This document shows, piece by piece, positions 60,599 to 64,000 of a DNA stretch of 64,000 bases. Origin of the DNA: UBA7672 sp965229115 (GTDB lineage: Bacteria > Pseudomonadota > Alphaproteobacteria > Caulobacterales > Hyphomonadaceae). Position 1 is the stretch's first letter, and each line of letters starts with the position of its first letter. The notes beneath the pieces are model-generated. The model did not search any database and had not been told where the DNA came from. It saw nothing but the letters and a program-made list of their open reading frames with translations. Location of the stretch: contig CBDDIR010000001.1 of NCBI GenBank assembly GCA_965229115.1, forward strand, positions 1 through 64,000, read 5' to 3'. The translations under genes were made by a program, and so were the position numbers.

Positions 60599-61804
60599 AT
60601 GGCGAAACTTGCACTCGCGGAGAGTCCGATCCCTGGACCCGTTCTCCTCGACGCCATGACCGCGCTCAGCGACCGCGCTCGTGACGTCATCGCCCGCTTG
60701 CGGGCCACGGTGTTCGCGCCCGGTTCAGAGAAGGTCGTCGAGCTCCGCTTCACGATCACCAAGGCGGCCGAGATGGTGGGCCGGACCTCTGAAGCGATCC
60801 GCCAGGCCGAGGCCGATGGCCGCCTTCCCGCCCCCAGGCTTGGCGCCTCGAAGCGCCGGGAAGGCTACAGCCTGGCTGAGATCAACCATATGCGCGACGT
60901 CTTTGGGACCCGGCCACGTCGTGGCGCCGAGGACCCGCCGATCGTCCTGGCGGTTCAGAACTTCAAGGGTGGCGTGGGCAAGAGCACCCTCACCTGTCAT
61001 GTGGCGCAGTACCTCGCGCTCAAGGGCTACCGGGTCGCGGTGATCGATTGCGATAGCCAGGCGAGCACCACGACCATCTTCGGGTTCAACCCCGACATCG
61101 ATATCGACGACGAGCAGACCCTCCTCCCCTTCTTCCGTCACGGCGGAGAGCCGGACCTCAAGTATGGCCTGAGAGCTACCGCCTGGCCGGGCATCGATTT
61201 GATCCCGGCAAACCTCGGGCTATACCAGGCGGAATACGAAGCGGCAGCACGGCTTCGCGGTAATGCCGACGCCTTGGATCGACTGCGTCGCGGCGTGGAA
61301 AGTATGGCCGATGAGTATGACGTAGTCCTACTAGATCCACCGCCTGCGCTGGGGATGTTGTCGTTGGCAGTACTGCGTGCTGCCAACGCTCTTTTGATCC
61401 CGACGCCGCCTTCGACCGTGGATTTCGCCTCGACCGCCCACTTCTTGCGGATGATTGTCGAGACCCTGGAGGTCATGCAGAGCCATCTGGGCGCGCGGGG
61501 CTATCATTTTCTCCGCGTCGTCGCGACCAAGGTCGATGAGGGCAAAAGCGCCCACACCCAGATCCGCGACATGATGGAGGCGGTGTTCGGCGCCGACATG
61601 CTGTCGGCCTCGCTGCTCGACTCCGCCGAGATCGACAATGCCAATGTGCAGCTGCGCACCGTCTATGAGCTGACGGGTCCGCCGACCAAGACCTATGAGC
61701 GCTGCCGAAACAACCTCGACCGCCTGAATGGCGAGATCGAGCTTCTGATCCGCAAGGCGTGGCCCAGCCATCGGCCGGACCTTCGCCGGCTGGGTTTAGG
61801 GTAG
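60599..61804 (+). CDS. parA: ParA partition ATPase
   Basis: AAAGGAGG before the ATG at 60599 sets the start. The 401-residue protein has an N-terminal MerR-like helix-turn-helix region (TITKAAEMVGRTSEAIRQAEADGR), then the deviant Walker A (FKGGVGKST, near 125), DCDSQAS and DPPPALGML motifs of large plasmid ParA proteins. The N-terminal domain probably binds the operon's promoter. parB follows after 12 bases. Confidence 0.94.
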   Translation: MAKLALAESPIPGPVLLDAMTALSDRARDVIARLRATVFAPGSEKVVELRFTITKAAEMVGRTSEAIRQAEADGRLPAPRLGASKRREGYSLAEINHMRDVFGTRPRRGAEDPPIVLAVQNFKGGVGKSTLTCHVAQYLALKGYRVAVIDCDSQASTTTIFGFNPDIDIDDEQTLLPFFRHGGEPDLKYGLRATAWPGIDLIPANLGLYQAEYEAAARLRGNADALDRLRRGVESMADEYDVVLLDPPPALGMLSLAVLRAANALLIPTPPSTVDFASTAHFLRMIVETLEVMQSHLGARGYHFLRVVATKVDEGKSAHTQIRDMMEAVFGADMLSASLLDSAEIDNANVQLRTVYELTGPPTKTYERCRNNLDRLNGEIELLIRKAWPSHRPDLRRLGLG

Positions 61805-61816
61805 GGGAGGGCGGTC

Positions 61817-62848
61817 ATGGCATCCACCACAGGCAAGAACCGCTCCATCCTCGCGGGCCTGGTAGGCCCCGCGGTCACTGAAACCCCGACGCCGGAACGC
61901 GGTGCGCCCGCCACCGAGCGCTTGAGCACGCGGCTGACCGGGCTTGCCCGTGTCACGGCCGGCGACATCAAGGAAAAGACGCTCAAGCTGGTTGATCCGG
62001 CTCGATGCCGGATGTGGGAGCGGCACAATCGCCGCTACGATCTCCTGAACGAGAGTGTCTGCGGCGACCTTCTTGAAAGCCTTCGCTCCCAGGGGGAGCA
62101 AGAGTTTCCCGCGATCGTGCGGCGGGTCGAGGGTGACCCGGCCTGCGATTTCGAGGTCATTTGCGGCGCGCGCCGCCACTGGGCCGTCAGCTACCTCAAG
62201 AATGTCGAGCATCGCGATATCCGCTACCTCGTCGAAGAGCGCGAGCTCACCGATGAGCAGGCCTTCCGTCTGGCCGATGTCGAGAACCGGTCTCGCAAGG
62301 ACATCAGCGATTACGAACGGGCCTTGGACTACCGCCACGCCGTAGAAACCTTCTATGGCGGCACCGCTCAGCGAATGGCTGAGCGGTTGGAAGTGCCAAA
62401 GGCCTGGCTGTCGCGCTTTCTCGACCTCGCCAAGCTGCCGACCGATGTCGTCGAGGCCTTCGGCGATGTGCGGCAGCTCCGCGAGAACCATGCTCGCGAG
62501 ATCAAGCCCCTCCTGGCTGACGGCGCCTCGCGCCCTCGGGTGATGGCCGAGGCCAAGCGCCTGGCGGTTCAGCAAGGGGAAATGATCGCCAAAGGTCAGG
62601 GTCCTTTGGACGCTCAGAAGGTTATGGCGTTCCTGAAGCGCGCTGCGGCGGGTGACGCGAAGCCCACGATCAAGTCGGGCAAGCCGGGTACGGCAGTGAC
62701 CAACGCGGCGGGCGCGACCCTGTTCACCCTGGCGCACAAGGGATCCAGGAAGGTGGTCCTGGAACTGGCGCTTGATGCCGCCGCCAGCAACGCGGATTTC
62801 GCCGAAGCCTTCCAGCGTGAGTTACTCCGGATGCGGCCCAAAGGCTGA
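61817..62848 (+). CDS. parB: ParB centromere-binding protein
   Basis: A 343-residue protein with a ParB N-terminal CTPase/nuclease-like region (ICGARRHWAVSYLK, ENRSRKDISDYERALDY), a helix-turn-helix (AQRMAERLEVPKAWLSRFLDLAKLP) and a C-terminal dimerisation part. It completes the parAB operon. Two candidate parS palindromes follow directly after its stop and a third lies upstream of repA. Confidence 0.93.
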   Translation: MASTTGKNRSILAGLVGPAVTETPTPERGAPATERLSTRLTGLARVTAGDIKEKTLKLVDPARCRMWERHNRRYDLLNESVCGDLLESLRSQGEQEFPAIVRRVEGDPACDFEVICGARRHWAVSYLKNVEHRDIRYLVEERELTDEQAFRLADVENRSRKDISDYERALDYRHAVETFYGGTAQRMAERLEVPKAWLSRFLDLAKLPTDVVEAFGDVRQLRENHAREIKPLLADGASRPRVMAEAKRLAVQQGEMIAKGQGPLDAQKVMAFLKRAAAGDAKPTIKSGKPGTAVTNAAGATLFTLAHKGSRKVVLELALDAAASNADFAEAFQRELLRMRPKG

Positions 62849-62866
62849 AGTTGCCAATTGGCAACT
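62849..62866. promoter_or_regulatory. Candidate parS palindrome 2
   Basis: The 16-bp core GTTGCCAATTGGCAAC (62850-62865) is repeated here, immediately after the parB stop; the perfect palindrome spans 18 bp. Confidence 0.75.
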
Positions 62867-62912
62867 CTCGAATTGGAGCACCAAGCGGCTCCCTGGCGCT
62901 CCCCCGCCATCG

Positions 62913-62936
62913 CTGAGTTGCCAATTGGCAACTCAG
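62913..62936. promoter_or_regulatory. Candidate parS palindrome 3
   Basis: The same 16-bp core (62917-62932) inside a perfect 24-bp palindrome, centred 67 bp from copy 2. The remaining stretch to 63158 has no gene; it holds a run of ten C residues (63107-63116) and likely the traF promoter. Confidence 0.75.
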
Positions 62937-63158
62937 GAAATCGTCGGGCTTTCAGTGACCGGCTCCCGACAGCGCCTTGCGCGGTCCTGACCCGATCGCG
63001 CGATCCGCACCACCCAAGAACCGATGCGTCAGGTCTGGCAGGGGAGGGGACTTTTTGCCATAAAAGGCACTCAAAGAAAGCGCATGCTGCGCGGTCTTCC
63101 AGTGCGCCCCCCCCCCGTGGCTGATCGCAAGCAGGCGGCGTCAACATAGGGCTGAGAC

Positions 63159-63698
63159 ATGATCCATGGCCTTGTGAGACGCAGGCTCCTGGTTATCGCG
63201 GCGGCATTGGCTCCGGCCGTGCTGCTAGGTGCCCTGGCCCTGGTCGTTCAGGGTCCGTCGCTGCTGTGGAATCGCTCGGAGAGTGAGCCTAGGGGCCTCT
63301 ACATCCGCAGCGCCGCGGCTCCAAGCCGGGGCCAGATCATCGCGTTCCCAGCCCCGGCCTCGGTCCTGACCTACGCCAGCGGTCGCATGGCCTTTCTGCG
63401 CCATATGCCGATCCTGAAGGAGGTCGCGGCGATGTCCGGAGACACCGTCTGCACCCTCGATGGCAAACTGGTGATCAACGGCGTGTGGCGCGCGCGCGTG
63501 CTCGCCCATGACGGCGAGAGCCGGCCGCTACCGCACTGGCGCGCCTGCCGCCGTCTGGGCGAGGGCGAGTTCTTTGTGTTCTCCAAACGCATCCCCAACA
63601 GCTTCGACAGCCGGTACTACGGACCGGTTCGGCGCGAGGCGATCGTCGGCGTCTTCCGCCCGATCATGACCCAGGCCGACCGCCCAGGTGACGTCTGA
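63159..63698 (+). CDS. traF: TraF-type S26 signal peptidase
   Basis: The 179-residue protein has an N-terminal membrane helix (about residues 10-30), the S26 serine region (NRSESEPRGLY) and the lysine region (LKEVAAMSGDTVC), plus a C-terminal DSRYYGPV. TraF peptidases process conjugative pilins such as TrbC. It ends in an ATGA overlap with the next gene and probably begins a second transfer operon beyond the window. Confidence 0.88.
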   Translation: MIHGLVRRRLLVIAAALAPAVLLGALALVVQGPSLLWNRSESEPRGLYIRSAAAPSRGQIIAFPAPASVLTYASGRMAFLRHMPILKEVAAMSGDTVCTLDGKLVINGVWRARVLAHDGESRPLPHWRACRRLGEGEFFVFSKRIPNSFDSRYYGPVRREAIVGVFRPIMTQADRPGDV

Positions 63699-64000
63699 TG
63701 GACGCCGCCGCCCTCGCGGGTCTGTGCGCCCTTCTGGCCCGCGGGATGAGCGCCCAGCCGCTGCCGGCCGGCGTGAATTGTCCGGCCGCGATGGCCACGT
63801 CGCCGTCCGTATCGGCCGCCGCCGCGCCGCCGTCAGGTTCCATGTCATTGGCCGCCCGCCTCGGAGGACCAGAGGCTCGCGACGCCATCGCCCGCGTCGC
63901 CTTCGCGGAGGCCGCGAACCAGGGTGACAGCGGCCTGGCGGCCGTCGTCTACACCATCATGAACCGGCTGCAGGACGGTCGCTGGGGCTCAAGTGTCGAG
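63698..64000 (+). CDS. SleB/Hydrolase_2-like cell-wall hydrolase (3' end cut by window edge)
   Basis: The 101 visible residues start with a hydrophobic Ala-rich region and then RDAIARVAFAEAANQGDSGLAAVVYTIMNRLQDGRWGSSVE, the start of a SleB-type peptidoglycan hydrolase domain (A.AEA.....AVV..INR). Such enzymes open the cell wall for T4SS assembly. ATGA overlap with traF shows co-translation. The rest lies beyond the edge. Confidence 0.72.
   Translation, partial: MDAAALAGLCALLARGMSAQPLPAGVNCPAAMATSPSVSAAAAPPSGSMSLAARLGGPEARDAIARVAFAEAANQGDSGLAAVVYTIMNRLQDGRWGSSVE

Noticed and set aside
63107..63116. Run of ten C residues upstream of traF.
   Set aside because: Lies between genes, could be a sequencing artefact or phase-variable tract; nothing else supports a function.

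Overview
The window is GC-rich DNA from an alphaproteobacterium. Caulobacterales (Caulobacter/Phenylobacterium-like) is the best guess from gene content and codon style, but nothing here proves the genus. Most of it reads as a conjugative plasmid or plasmid-like element: a trb type IV secretion cluster, a RepA-family initiator with downstream iterons, a ParA/ParB pair with candidate parS palindromes, ArdC, RadC, SSB, a strawberry-notch helicase/methylase, toxin-antitoxin modules and several insertion sequences. Both edges cut through genes.

1-10.7 kb is a catabolic island: a DUF35 OB-fold protein (cut by the left edge), a thiolase-like protein, a zinc alcohol dehydrogenase, a carboxymuconolactone-decarboxylase-like protein, a MaoC hydratase, a 2,4-dienoyl-CoA-reductase-like flavoenzyme, an IclR regulator, a hotdog thioesterase, a nitronate-monooxygenase/FabK-type flavoprotein, an enoyl-CoA hydratase and an alpha/beta hydrolase. 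The set fits CoA-linked degradation of an alicyclic, steroid-like or aromatic acid, but the substrate cannot be read from the sequence. A hybrid histidine kinase (11.0-12.8 kb) and a TonB-dependent receptor (13.2-15.9 kb) follow.

16.0-19.3 kb is a mobile-element graveyard: a DDE transposase tail, an intact IS110/IS1111-type element with a long 3' non-coding end, and a decayed IS21 istA. It separates the catabolic part from the conjugation cluster.

19.5-29.0 kb holds trbC-D-E-(orf)-J-K-L-F-G-I plus two small genes. The ATPase gene trbB, the coupling protein and the relaxase are not present. 29.7-31.1 kb encodes a RepC-like winged-helix protein with a DnaA domain-I-like C-terminus, followed by a PrlF-YhaV toxin-antitoxin module. 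32.1-37.4 kb has IS1182 and IS5/IS427 elements, an Hsp20 remnant, an ABC1/UbiB-like kinase and DUF736; a Toprim protein follows at 37.8 kb.

38.9-44.3 kb is the most unusual block: a divergent XRE/ImmA pair facing a tightly overlapping operon of a ubiquitin-like protein, an E2-like protein, a JAB-E1 fusion, an aminoglycoside-phosphotransferase-like kinase and a DUF6527 cysteine-rich protein. This is a bacterial ubiquitin-like conjugation system, probably a defence module, with a non-standard kinase component.

44.5-64 kb is plasmid backbone: a ParB-like protein, the strawberry-notch protein, ArdC, RadC, HipBA, a DUF2493 protein, a small orphan gene, SSB, an AbiEi antitoxin without visible toxin, RepA with four 23-bp iterons, ParA, ParB, palindromic parS candidates, TraF peptidase and the start of a SleB-like hydrolase. 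Several backbone genes share related 5' leaders, and a leader of about 220 bp is duplicated upstream of the small orphan gene and of ssb.
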